Part shown: positions 15,209-24,516 of the stretch, one piece after another
Position numbering within the stretch: the stretch's first letter is position 1
How the letters are laid out: every line of letters starts with the position of its first letter
Position numbers and translations under genes: made by a program
Origin: Microbacterium mitrae
GTDB lineage: Bacteria; Actinomycetota; Actinomycetes; Actinomycetales; Microbacteriaceae
Assembly (NCBI RefSeq): GCF_008017445.1
Contig: NZ_VRSW01000002.1
Location: forward strand, 124,001-188,000
DNA length: 64,000 nt
Direction of reading: 5' to 3'
The notes under the pieces: generated by a model
Told to the model about the DNA's origin: nothing
Database searches by the model: none
What the model saw: only the letters and a program-made list of their open reading frames with translations

Positions 15209-18200
15209 TCAGGTGTTGAGCGCCTTCTGCACCCGCTGCTGCGAGACGGGCTCCGCCGTGCCGAGCGTCTGTGCGAACAGGCTGACACGCAGCTCTTCGA
15301 GAAGCCAACGCGCGTGTACGAGGCCCGTGCGCGCATTATCCGCGGGCGGAACCATGCCACCGGCATCGAGGAACAGCTGGTTGGCGCGCTCCCACTCCGA
15401 CATCCACGCACGGTCACGCCCCGCATTGGCCGATAGATTGTCAAGGCGGTGCTTGACGGCGGCGAGGTACCGCGGAAAGTGCGCGAGACGGTCGAGGCCC
15501 GTGCGCGAGATAAAGCCGGGGTAGACGAGGCCGGCGAGCTGCCCGCGTACATCGTTGAGCGTGCCCAACAGCGGCATCGAGGTGATCTGCTTGATCGTGC
15601 GCTCCGCAGCACGGTGGCCGTCAAGAATGCGAGCCACGAGACTCACTGCGGTGAAGGTTCCGTCAACCATGGCTGCGCTCGTAGCATCGCGCACCGCGAT
15701 GAACTCGGCCTCGGTACGAATCGGCCCCGTCGTGGTGGTCGCGATCACGCGATCGATCACGGCGGCACGGGCGTCTTCGATGAGGGCCTTGACCGACGGA
15801 TACGGCGAGGCTGCCAGCGAGAGCTTTTCGGCCGACGTCAGGTGCTCCTGCACGTACGACGCGGGCGAGTGCAGGGCGAGGAGCAACAGGCGGCGCACTC
15901 CGGCGTGGTGCAGGCGCTCGGCGATCGCCGGGTCGGTCTGCACACGAATTGACACACTCGAGCCATCGTCGATCAGGCCCGGGTAGCCACGCACCGTGCC
16001 TCCGGCGAGAGCCGTGTCGACGTGCGGGGGAATGGTTCCGAGATCCCATGTCGTAATGCCCTCGCGCTCGGCGAATCGTGACGCCGTGGTTGACCCCGGC
16101 TTCGGCGCCTTCTCCGAGCCGGGCTGTGCCTTGCGAATCTGCGCGGCGACACTGTCGCGTGCCTTTTCGCTGAGACGCTGCTGCAGGGCCGCAAGCGAGC
16201 GGTCGGAGTCGATCGCACGCCCGCGGGCGTCGACCGCGCGGAAGTTCATCTGCAGGTGCGCGGGTACGCGCTCCCACTCGATATCGCTCGCGCTCACCCG
16301 CTGATTCGCGATCGGCTGCACCAGGGCGGCGAGGGCTTCGCCCAGGGATTTGGGTGGCCGGCCGTTGTGGTTCTCCGGCCCGGCTGCGGCCAACTGCGCC
16401 GAAAACTTTGTGGCCCAGTCGGAGGCCGGAACCACGTTGCGGCGAATCGTCTTGGGAAACGATCGCAGGATGGCGGTGATGAGCTCGTCGCGCATGCCCG
16501 GTACCTGCCAATCAAACCCCGCGGCGTCAACGCTTGCCAGCAGGGGCAGCGGAATGACGACGGTGACGCCGTCATCGCGTGCGCCAGGCTCGAAGCGGTA
16601 GCCCAGCGATAGCGTGAGATCGCCCTGACTCCATCGCGAGGGAAATTCGTCTCCGCCTGATCGTGAGGCACCTTCGAGGAGGTCTTCTTCTCGCATGGTG
16701 AGCAGTTTTGGGTTGCGCGTGATGGTCGTCTTCCACCATGCTTCAAACGAGCGGACGTCACTGACGTCCGCCGGAATTCGGGCGTTGTAGAAGTCAAAGA
16801 CTGCCTCGTCACCGACCAGAATGTCGCGACGGCGCTCGCGCTCTTCCTGTTTTTCCAAACGGCGGCGCAGCTCATGGTTTTGGCGGACAAATGCCGTCAG
16901 GGTTGGCGCAAGCTTTGACGGATCCCACTCGCCCTCAACCAGCACATGGCGCACAAATAGTTCGCGAGCGGCCGGGCGGTCAATGCGGGAGAACTGCACG
17001 CGGCGCTTCGCCACGATTTCCACCCCGAACAGCGTCACCTTCTCATACGCCAGGGCGGCGCCCTGCGCCTTTGACCAGTGCGGTTCGCTCACGCTACGGT
17101 TCACCAGGTTGCCGGCTAGCGACTCCGCCCACGCCGTGTCGATGGCGGCAACCGTTCTGGCGAACAGACGACTCGTTTCAACGAGCTCGGCGGCCATCAC
17201 CGCGTGGGGCGCCTTCTTGCGAAGACCGGAACCAGGAAAGATGGCAAATCGCACGCCGCGCGAGCCAAGATACGTCGATATCGGCCGCGACGGCTTGGCG
17301 GTACGCGGTTGTTGCGTACGCGTGTCGAGCACGCCAATCTGCGACAGCAGGCCGGAGAGAATCGCGCGGTGAACGGCGTCGGGATCCGCCGCTGCGGCGC
17401 CCGGTGCACTCGCGGCAGTGGCCGAGTCGCGGCCACCGCGTGCCGCACCCTTCGTGCCGCGCGCTGGGCCGCGCCCTGTGGTTCCGTGCCCCGTGGTTCC
17501 GCGCTCTGCACGGTGCCCTGATCGGCGCCCTCCGCGTTCCAAATCACCGGTGAGACGCTCGAGTTGGCGATACACATCAAACCATTCGCGAACGCGCACG
17601 TAGTTGAGCATTTCGTCTCGGCAGAGCCGGCGAAACGCGCTGGATCCGAGCGCCGTGCGCTTTTCTTCGAGGTAGGTCCATAGGGCATAGAGCGACAAGA
17701 AATCGCTGGTGGGGTTGACGAAGCGCGCATGCAGACGGTCGGCTTCTTCGCGCCGTTCTTCTGGGCGCTCACGCACGTCTTGGATCGACATGCCCGCCAC
17801 GATTGCGCGTACCTCGGCGCTCACGCCGGTGTGCGCCGCTTCGATGAGCATGCGAGCGAAGCGTGGCTCGATCGGCAGACGTGCCAGCTGCTTGCCGATT
17901 GTGGTCAGCTCGTTGCTCTCGCCGTGAACGGCGCCGAGTTCGATCAGTAGGTCGAAGGCGGCCTTGATTCCTCGGGAATCGGGCGGCGTAAGAAACGGAA
18001 AGTCATCGATGTCGCCGAAGCCGAGTGCCAGCATTTGCAGCACGACCGACGCCAGGTTGGTACGCAGAATCTCTGGATCGGTAAAGGCCGGGCGCTTGTC
18101 GAAGTCTTCTTCGGAGTACAGCCGAATCGCAATGCCGTCACTGGTGCGGCCGGCGCGACCTGATCGCTGCTGCGCCGAAGCCTGCGAGACGGCCTCGATG

Positions 18201-19165
18201 GGGAGGCGCTGCACCTTGGAGCGCACCGAGTAGCGCGAGATGCGGGCGGTGCCGGTGTCGACAACGTATTTGATACCCGGAACCGTGAGGCTGGTCTCGG
18301 CAACGTTGGTCGCCAGAATAATGCGGCGTCGCAGACCCGCGACCTGCGAAGGCTCAAAGACGCGGTGCTGATCGGCGGCGCTGAGTCGGCCAAACAGCGG
18401 CAGCACCTCGGTGCGGCTGGTCGATGACGAGAACGCACCCTTGAGGGCATCTTGCGCATCGCGAATTTCTGCCTCACCGGGCAAGAACACCAAGACGTCG
18501 CCGCGTGGTTCCGCATCGAGCTCGCGCAGCGCCTGCACAATGCTGTCGACCTCGTCGCCATCGTCAAGCGGCGCGCGATATCGAATCTCGACCGGGTAGG
18601 TGCGGCCAGACACCTCGATGACGGGCGCCGGAACATCGTCACGACCGAAGTGGCGCGCGAAACTCGCGGGGTCAATCGTCGCCGAGGTGATGATGACTTT
18701 GAGGTCGGGGCGCTCGGGCAGAATGCGCACCAGATACCCCATCAGAAAGTCAATATTGAGGGAGCGCTCGTGTGCCTCATCGATGATGATGGTGTCGTAG
18801 CGGCGCAGCAGCCGATCACGGTGGATCTCGTTCAGCAGGATGCCATCGGTGAGCAAAGCGATGGCCGTGTCGTCTGACACCTTGTCGGTAAAGCGCACCT
18901 TGTAGCCGACGGTGGTGCCGAGCTCAACGTCGAGCTCTTCGGCAATGCGCTCGGCGATCGTACGCGCGGCAAGGCGCCGAGGCTGGGTGTGGGCAATCTT
19001 CTTGCGGCCCAGTTCGAGGCAGATCTTGGGCAACTGCGTCGTCTTACCCGAGCCGGTAGCGCCGGCAACGATCACAACCTGGTGGTCGCGAATTGCGTCG
19101 GCAATCTCCTCCTTCGCGGCGCTGACAGGAAGCTCCGGAGGGAAGACAATACGCGGCTCAGACAT
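15209..19165 (-). CDS. hrpA: HrpA-type ATP-dependent RNA helicase (DEAH box)
   Basis: 1318 residues, the usual size for full-length HrpA. Motif I GATGSGKTTQ (about 35-44), Ia TQPRRLAA, II DEAH in IIDEAHERSLN (about 127-137), III ITSATID, V NVAETSLTVPG and VI QRSGRAGRTSDG. After the helicase core come the winged-helix, ratchet and OB-like regions and the long HrpA C-terminal extension with DUF3418-like sequence. A Gly/Arg/Thr-rich low-complexity insert (about residues 540-580: GTTGHGTTGRGPARGTKG-like) sits between them. A TAGACT box and GAAAGG precede ATG 19165. HrpA acts on RNA, including stalled ribosomes in other bacteria. Confidence 0.93.
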   Translation of the reverse strand: MSEPRIVFPPELPVSAAKEEIADAIRDHQVVIVAGATGSGKTTQLPKICLELGRKKIAHTQPRRLAARTIAERIAEELDVELGTTVGYKVRFTDKVSDDTAIALLTDGILLNEIHRDRLLRRYDTIIIDEAHERSLNIDFLMGYLVRILPERPDLKVIITSATIDPASFARHFGRDDVPAPVIEVSGRTYPVEIRYRAPLDDGDEVDSIVQALRELDAEPRGDVLVFLPGEAEIRDAQDALKGAFSSSTSRTEVLPLFGRLSAADQHRVFEPSQVAGLRRRIILATNVAETSLTVPGIKYVVDTGTARISRYSVRSKVQRLPIEAVSQASAQQRSGRAGRTSDGIAIRLYSEEDFDKRPAFTDPEILRTNLASVVLQMLALGFGDIDDFPFLTPPDSRGIKAAFDLLIELGAVHGESNELTTIGKQLARLPIEPRFARMLIEAAHTGVSAEVRAIVAGMSIQDVRERPEERREEADRLHARFVNPTSDFLSLYALWTYLEEKRTALGSSAFRRLCRDEMLNYVRVREWFDVYRQLERLTGDLERGGRRSGHRAERGTTGHGTTGRGPARGTKGAARGGRDSATAASAPGAAAADPDAVHRAILSGLLSQIGVLDTRTQQPRTAKPSRPISTYLGSRGVRFAIFPGSGLRKKAPHAVMAAELVETSRLFARTVAAIDTAWAESLAGNLVNRSVSEPHWSKAQGAALAYEKVTLFGVEIVAKRRVQFSRIDRPAARELFVRHVLVEGEWDPSKLAPTLTAFVRQNHELRRRLEKQEERERRRDILVGDEAVFDFYNARIPADVSDVRSFEAWWKTTITRNPKLLTMREEDLLEGASRSGGDEFPSRWSQGDLTLSLGYRFEPGARDDGVTVVIPLPLLASVDAAGFDWQVPGMRDELITAILRSFPKTIRRNVVPASDWATKFSAQLAAAGPENHNGRPPKSLGEALAALVQPIANQRVSASDIEWERVPAHLQMNFRAVDARGRAIDSDRSLAALQQRLSEKARDSVAAQIRKAQPGSEKAPKPGSTTASRFAEREGITTWDLGTIPPHVDTALAGGTVRGYPGLIDDGSSVSIRVQTDPAIAERLHHAGVRRLLLLALHSPASYVQEHLTSAEKLSLAASPYPSVKALIEDARAAVIDRVIATTTTGPIRTEAEFIAVRDATSAAMVDGTFTAVSLVARILDGHRAAERTIKQITSMPLLGTLNDVRGQLAGLVYPGFISRTGLDRLAHFPRYLAAVKHRLDNLSANAGRDRAWMSEWERANQLFLDAGGMVPPADNARTGLVHARWLLEELRVSLFAQTLGTAEPVSQQRVQKALNT

Positions 19166-19185
19166 AGCCTTTCAGTCTATGCCGA

Positions 19186-20154
19186 TTATTCCGGCGTTGC
19201 GGCCGTGATGTTCTGTTCGACAGCCATGTTCGCTGCCGGCGGCGCGAGTGTTGCCGCCGGAACGATCAGCGTCAGCGCGCCGGGATCGACCGAAATTTCC
19301 GCCGGAAACGTCGTGATGGGGTCGCCGTCGGCATATCCGCGAGTGTCGGCGGTATCGATCGTCACCGACGTCACACGTTGGGCCGAAAACAGCGGATCGT
19401 CGAGCTGCTTCGCCTGAAAAACCCGGTTGAGCAGGCGGAGCAGGCGCAGACGACCGGCGGGCTTGACCATGATGAGTTCGAGCACGCCATCGGCCGGGTC
19501 TGATTTTGGCGAGATCGGCACGCCGCCGCCATACGTAGCCGTGTTTGCCACCGTCGCCATCAGCAGCGTCGAATTTGTGGTTCCGGTGGTTCCGTCTTCG
19601 GCCACCCAAGAAATCACGTACCGCACGCGCTTCAGCAGAAAGAACTCGATCGCAATCGCGAGGTTGTATCGCATGTGGCCGCGCGGCCAGCGGATGTTAT
19701 TGGCGCGGTCGTTGACGAGGGAGTCGAAACCGCTGGCAAACACGCTCGCGAACTTGCGCACGGTGGCGTCGGGGCGGGTGACGCTGGCGAGATCGACCGT
19801 GCGGGTGATTCCGGCGGTGATCACCTCGGTGGCGGCAAGGGTGTCGAGCTCGGCGATGCCAAAGGCGGAGGCGAAGTCATTGCCGCTGCCGACAGGCACA
19901 ATGCCCAGTGGGATGCGCGTTCCGGCCAACACATTAACCGCGATATTCACGGTTCCGTCCCCACCGATGACAACCACCAGCGCGGTCTCGGGCAGCAGCG
20001 CCGCAAGCTCGCGCTCGGCCTCGGCGGCTGACGCGGGAGTCAGCGTGACAACACGGTTGACTCCGGTCGCTCCCAGGCGTGAACGCACGACCTCAACCGC
20101 GTCTGTTGGCGTCCCGCCACGCGCGGCCGGGTTGACCAAGACGACGGCGAGCAT
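19186..20154 (-). CDS. diacylglycerol/lipid kinase family protein (DagK/YegS type)
   Basis: 322 residues from ATG 20154 (MLAVVLVNPAARGG); an upstream extension to 20208 is rejected because TATTCT lies exactly 6 nt before 20154. The NAD-kinase/DAGK catalytic fold has the nucleotide-binding GGDGTVN (about 60-66) and the PVGSGNDFASAFG motif (about 83-96). The C-terminal beta-sandwich ends about residue 310. Members phosphorylate diacylglycerol or related lipids at the membrane; the exact lipid is unknown. It lies just upstream of hrpA on the same strand, with 20 bp between them. Confidence 0.88.
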   Translation of the reverse strand: MLAVVLVNPAARGGTPTDAVEVVRSRLGATGVNRVVTLTPASAAEAERELAALLPETALVVVIGGDGTVNIAVNVLAGTRIPLGIVPVGSGNDFASAFGIAELDTLAATEVITAGITRTVDLASVTRPDATVRKFASVFASGFDSLVNDRANNIRWPRGHMRYNLAIAIEFFLLKRVRYVISWVAEDGTTGTTNSTLLMATVANTATYGGGVPISPKSDPADGVLELIMVKPAGRLRLLRLLNRVFQAKQLDDPLFSAQRVTSVTIDTADTRGYADGDPITTFPAEISVDPGALTLIVPAATLAPPAANMAVEQNITAATPE

Positions 20155-20160
20155 CCTTTG

Positions 20161-20166
20161 AGAATA
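20161..20166 (-). promoter_or_regulatory. -10 element of a leaderless promoter (DagK-type gene)
   Basis: Minus-strand TATTCT, 6 nt, then ATG 20154. Confidence 0.5.
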
Positions 20167-20207
20167 TCGCGAGCACGGCCTCAGAATGTGCATCGGCATG
20201 ACGAACA

Positions 20208-20549
20208 CGCGGGTGCGTTTCTCGGGCCGTGGGGGAGTCTGGTCAACGCCGCGTACGGAGATTACGCCGGCAGACGGGGCGAACAGCGCATTTCATCCTG
20301 CTGCGGCGTTAATCTCCTACTGCCGCGTGGCGCGGAACCACGGGTGCGGCACCGCGTGGGCGCCGTGGGGCGGAACAGGGCGGAACCGCGGAGGGCTGTA
20401 CGCGGGTGCGTCTCTCGGGCCTCGGGGGTCTGGCTAACGCCGTGTACGGAGATTACGCCGGCAGACGGACCCAACAGCGTTTTTCATCCTGCTGCGGCGT
20501 TAATCTCCTGCTGCCGCGTGGGCCGGACCCGGGCCGAAACCACGGGTGC
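20208..20549. repeat. duplicated hairpin-forming intergenic repeat (family A)
   Basis: Two copies, about 20208-20347 and 20401-20549, start with the same CGCGGGTGCGT and end with CCACGGGTGC. Each contains an imperfect inverted repeat: GGAGATTACGCCGGCAG (20257-20273; 20448-20464) opposite CTGCGGCGTTAATCTCC (20301-20317; 20492-20508). The arms are almost unchanged between copies while the spacer varies. No gene is supported in 20209-20605. The period is 193 bp. The copies include CGGAACC motifs. Confidence 0.8.
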
Positions 20550-20558
20550 AGATACGGC

Positions 20559-20591
20559 GAGGGGCGAGAGCAGTGAATGCTCTCGCCCCTC
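20559..20591 (-). terminator. terminator of kgd
   Basis: A perfect 14-bp stem (GAGGGGCGAGAGCA / TGCTCTCGCCCCTC) with a 5-nt loop starts about 15 bp after the kgd stop. No U-tract follows, as is common in actinobacteria. Confidence 0.75.
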
Positions 20592-20605
20592 GTGGAGTGT
20601 TGTTT

Positions 20606-23600
20606 TTAGGTCAGTGCGCGCTTGAGCAGGTCGGCCTGCTCAAGCGCGTGAACCTTGCTCGAACCCGTTGACGGCGAAGCCGAGGCGGGGCGGCAGACAA
20701 CGCGAACGTCGCGGCCAAGTTCCGGAGCAACGTTCAGCGCGATAAACGGCCACGCACCCTGGTTCTCCGGCTCATCCTGAACCCAAACAACCTCGGCGTT
20801 CGGGTAGGAGTCGAGCACGGCGCGCAGTTCGTCGATCGGCTTCGGGTAGAACTGCTCGAGACGCACCAGGGCGATCTCGGGGTTCGGCGTCTTGTCGAGT
20901 TCGCTGACGAGATCCCAGTGAATCTTTCCGGAGTGCACCAGAACGCGCTTGACGACATTCTTGTCGACGCCTGCGCGGTCATCGTCAAGAACGGGCTCGA
21001 ACTTGCCGGTGGTGAAGTCTTCAACCGGGCTGGACGCGCCGCGCAAGCGCAGCATGGCCTTCGGGGTGAAGACGATCAGCGGACGACGCGGGCGGGCGTA
21101 GGCCTGACGGCGCAACAGGTGGAAGTATGACGCGGGCGTCGACGGACGCGTGACCGTCATGTTGTCTTGTGCACACATCTGCAGGTAGCGCTCGATGCGA
21201 GCCGACGAGTGGTCAGGGCCCTGACCTTCGTAGCCGTGGGGGAGCAGGAGCACGACGCTGGATTGCTGGCCCCACTTTTGTTCGGCAGCGGAAATGTACT
21301 CGTCGACAACCGACTGAGCACCGTTCGCGAAGTCACCAAACTGGGCTTCCCACAGCACGAGCGCCTTGTCGTTTTCGACCGAGTAGCCGTATTCAAACGC
21401 CATCGCCCCGTACTCGCTGAGCAGCGAGTCGTAGACGAAGAAGCGTGCCTGGTTCTCTGACAGGTTCGCCAGCGGCAACCACTCTTGACCATTTGCGCGG
21501 TCATGCAGCACCGCGTGGCGCTGCACAAAGGTTCCGCGTCGGGCATCTTGACCTGCCAAGCGAACCGGCGTGCCCTCGACGAGCAGTGAACCGAACGCGA
21601 GCAACTCGCCAAAGCCCCAGTCGATCGAGCCGTTGCGGCTCATGTCGACGCGCTTGTCGAGCAGCTGCTGAAGCTTGGAGTGCACCGTGAAGCCCTCGGG
21701 CTTGTTTGCGAAAGCGTCACCGATCAGCTCGACGACCTCCTTCGAAACACCCGTAACTTCGGGGTTGCCGGCAAGCTCAGGCTCGGGCTGCTCGGTGATG
21801 ATGTCGATCGCACCGGTCTGCGCCGCGTGCGTGTCGGCAAACGCCACTTCGAGACGACCCTGGAAGTCAGCCTTGGCCTGATCGTATTCGTCAGCGGTGA
21901 TGTCACCACGACCAACGAGAGCCTCGGTGTAGAGCTTACGAACCGAGCTCTTCGCCTCGATGAGGTTGGTCATCAGCGGCTGCGTCATCGACGGGTCATC
22001 GCCCTCGTTGTGACCGCGACGGCGGTAGCAGACGAGGTCGATCACCACGTCGCGGTGGAATTTCTCGCGGTATTCAAACGCGAGCTGTGCCACGTGGATG
22101 ACGGCTTCGGGGTCATCGCCGTTGACGTGCAGGATCGGAGCCTGAATCGTCTTGGCGACATCGGTCGAGTAGACCGAGGTGCGCGAGTCTTGCGGCAGCG
22201 TCGTGAAGCCAACCTGGTTGTTGACGACGATGTGCACGGTTCCGCCGGTGCGGTAGCCACGCAACTGCGACATCTGCAGTGTCTCGACCACAACGCCCTG
22301 GCCGGCGAAGGCGGCGTCACCGTGAATCAGTACGGGAAGCCACGTGAACGATCCGATCGGGAACGTGTCTTGCTTGGCGCGCACGATGCCCTCGAGTACG
22401 CCGTCAACCGTCTCCAGGTGTGAGGGGTTGGCTGCCAGGTAGATCGGCAGCTCGCTACCGCTGTCGCTGACAAACGAGCCCTCGGTGCCGAGGTGGTACT
22501 TGACGTCACCAGAGCCGAGCTTGTTGCCCAGCGCAACCGAACCCTCGAACTCGCGGAACACCTGACCGTAGGTCTTGCCCGCGATGTTGGTGAGCACATT
22601 GAGGCGGCCGCGGTGGGCCATGCCGATGGCGGCACCGGCGAGGTTTGCCGTCGCTGCGCCCTGCAGAATTTCATCCAGCAGCGGGATCAGCGACTCGCCA
22701 CCCTCCAGCGAGAAGCGCTTCTGGCCGACGTACTTGGTCTGCAAGAAGGTCTCGAAGGCTTCGGCCTCGTTGAGCTTGCCCAGCACGCGCATCTGCTCGT
22801 CGTGGGTCGGCTTCTGGTACTTGACCTCGACGCGCTCTTGGAACCACGCACGCTGTTCCGGGTCTTGAATGTGCATGTACTCGATGCCGATGGTGCGGCA
22901 GTAGGAGTCGCGCAGCACGCCCAGCACGTCACGAAGCTTCATGGCGCGCTTGCCGCCGAAGCCGCCGACCACAAACTCGCGGTCCAGATCCCAGAAGGTG
23001 AGACCGTGCGATTCGATCTCCAGGTCGGGGTGCGAACGCTGCACGTACTCGAGCGGGTCGATGTCAGCCATCAGGTGACCGCGAACGCGGTACGAGTTGA
23101 TGAGGTCTTGAACGCGAGCCTGCTTGTCAACGCGCTCGGCAAGGTCAACCTTGATGTCGGTTGCCCAGCGAATCGGCGCGTAGGGGATTCGCAGTGCAGC
23201 GAAGATGCCCTCGTAGAAGCCGCGCTGGCCGATGAGCAGTTCGTGAACCTTCTTCAGGTACTGGCCGGAGCCGGCGCCCTGAATGACGCGGTGGTCGTAG
23301 GTGCTGGTGAGGGTGATCGTCTTACCGATCGCCATTTCGGCCAGCAGGCGCTCGGAAGAGCCCTGGAATTCTGCGGGGTATTCCAGCGCTCCGGCGCCGA
23401 TGATGCAACCCTGGCCCTTGCTCAGACGCGGAACCGAGTGCACGGTTCCGATGCCGCCCGGGTTGGTGAGCGAAATCGTTGCACCCTGGTAGTCGGCGGC
23501 GGTGAGCTTGTTGTCGCGGGCCCGCGAGACCAGGTCTTCGTAGGCGGCGAGGAACTCGTTGAACGTGAGGGTCTCGGCGCGCTTGATCGACGGAACCACG

Positions 23601-24286
23601 AGTGCGCGGGTGCCGTCGGGGCGCGGCAGGTCGATAGCGATACCCAGGCCGACGTGCGCGGGCTGGATGACCGAGGGCTTGCCGTCGATCTCGTCGTAGT
23701 AGACGTTCTGGCTCGGGAACTCCTTCAGCGCCTGAATCATGGCCCAGCCAATGATGTGCGTGAACGAGACCTTGCCACCGCGCGCACGCGCCATGTGGTT
23801 GTTGATGACGATGCGGTTATCGATCATCAGCTTCGCCGGAATCGTGCGAACGCTGGTCGCCGTCGGCAACGAGAGCGACGTCTCCATGTTGGCGGCGATC
23901 GTCTTGAAGATTCCTCGCAGCGGCGTGACGACATCTTCTTCTGCGGCAGCTGCCGGGTCCGCAACGGTCGGCTTCGGTGCCTGTGCGGGAATCGGCTGCG
24001 GTGCTGCCGGCTTTGCCGTTGTCTTGGCCACTGGCTGCGAACCAATCACCGGAATCGGCGCCGTCACCGGGCGCGGCTCGGTGGCAGCAGGGGCTGCGGG
24101 TTTGGCAGTAGCGGGAGCAGACGCGGCTCCCGTCGGCGGCTGATAGGCCTCGAGAACGGGCCACCATGCCTTATCTACTGAGTTCTTATCTGCCTTGAAC
24201 TGTTCATAGAGTTCTTCGACAAGCCATTCATTGGCTCCGAACTCTCCGTCGTTCGAAGCACCGATGCCCGTCAACTGGCTCGACAC
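20606..24286 (-). CDS. kgd: multifunctional 2-oxoglutarate decarboxylase/dehydrogenase (Kgd/OdhA-type E1-E2 fusion)
   Basis: 1226 residues from GTG 24286 (VSSQLTGIGASND, which aligns with relatives). An in-frame GTG at 24346 preceded by GGGAGG is an alternative giving 20 more residues. Order of parts: N-terminal GEFGANEWLVEELYEQF E1 segment; Ala/Pro-rich linker (about 60-120); E2-type succinyltransferase domain with the catalytic DHRVIQGAGSG; then the TPP-binding E1 region with GMAHRGRLNVL, GDAAFAGQGVVVETL and the transketolase-like C-terminus. No lipoyl domain, as in actinobacterial Kgd, which relies on a separate lipoylated partner. It works in the TCA cycle. Usually controlled by a GarA/OdhI-type FHA protein, not present here. 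Confidence 0.93.
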   Translation of the reverse strand: MSSQLTGIGASNDGEFGANEWLVEELYEQFKADKNSVDKAWWPVLEAYQPPTGAASAPATAKPAAPAATEPRPVTAPIPVIGSQPVAKTTAKPAAPQPIPAQAPKPTVADPAAAAEEDVVTPLRGIFKTIAANMETSLSLPTATSVRTIPAKLMIDNRIVINNHMARARGGKVSFTHIIGWAMIQALKEFPSQNVYYDEIDGKPSVIQPAHVGLGIAIDLPRPDGTRALVVPSIKRAETLTFNEFLAAYEDLVSRARDNKLTAADYQGATISLTNPGGIGTVHSVPRLSKGQGCIIGAGALEYPAEFQGSSERLLAEMAIGKTITLTSTYDHRVIQGAGSGQYLKKVHELLIGQRGFYEGIFAALRIPYAPIRWATDIKVDLAERVDKQARVQDLINSYRVRGHLMADIDPLEYVQRSHPDLEIESHGLTFWDLDREFVVGGFGGKRAMKLRDVLGVLRDSYCRTIGIEYMHIQDPEQRAWFQERVEVKYQKPTHDEQMRVLGKLNEAEAFETFLQTKYVGQKRFSLEGGESLIPLLDEILQGAATANLAGAAIGMAHRGRLNVLTNIAGKTYGQVFREFEGSVALGNKLGSGDVKYHLGTEGSFVSDSGSELPIYLAANPSHLETVDGVLEGIVRAKQDTFPIGSFTWLPVLIHGDAAFAGQGVVVETLQMSQLRGYRTGGTVHIVVNNQVGFTTLPQDSRTSVYSTDVAKTIQAPILHVNGDDPEAVIHVAQLAFEYREKFHRDVVIDLVCYRRRGHNEGDDPSMTQPLMTNLIEAKSSVRKLYTEALVGRGDITADEYDQAKADFQGRLEVAFADTHAAQTGAIDIITEQPEPELAGNPEVTGVSKEVVELIGDAFANKPEGFTVHSKLQQLLDKRVDMSRNGSIDWGFGELLAFGSLLVEGTPVRLAGQDARRGTFVQRHAVLHDRANGQEWLPLANLSENQARFFVYDSLLSEYGAMAFEYGYSVENDKALVLWEAQFGDFANGAQSVVDEYISAAEQKWGQQSSVVLLLPHGYEGQGPDHSSARIERYLQMCAQDNMTVTRPSTPASYFHLLRRQAYARPRRPLIVFTPKAMLRLRGASSPVEDFTTGKFEPVLDDDRAGVDKNVVKRVLVHSGKIHWDLVSELDKTPNPEIALVRLEQFYPKPIDELRAVLDSYPNAEVVWVQDEPENQGAWPFIALNVAPELGRDVRVVCRPASASPSTGSSKVHALEQADLLKRALT

Positions 24287-24504
24287 GCTCGATCGCCCAC
24301 TTTCGTCGTGATGATCCTGGAGCCCTGGGGGCACACTTTTGCCCACACACAGGACCTCCCAAGCCTAACCCAGATCGCTGGGAGGTAGAGCGCCGCGCTG
24401 ATCGTTATGTTCACAATTTCTCGGTACGTGCGGTTGCTGGTTCCATCCGTGCGGCGCGGCGGGCGGATTTGCATCGATACTCGCCCCCATGCCTCCGCTC
24501 GGCG

Positions 24505-24510
24505 TACCGT
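24505..24510 (+). promoter_or_regulatory. -10 element of a leaderless promoter (guaB1)
   Basis: TACCGT, 6 nt, then ATG 24517. The identical hexamer precedes the NUDIX gene at 31194. Confidence 0.5.
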
Positions 24511-24516
24511 GTGGGT

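Noticed and set aside
22493..24181. 562-codon open frame on the plus strand inside kgd
   Set aside because: It is antisense to the conserved kgd gene, has no recognisable domain or ribosome binding site and reflects high-GC third-position bias.
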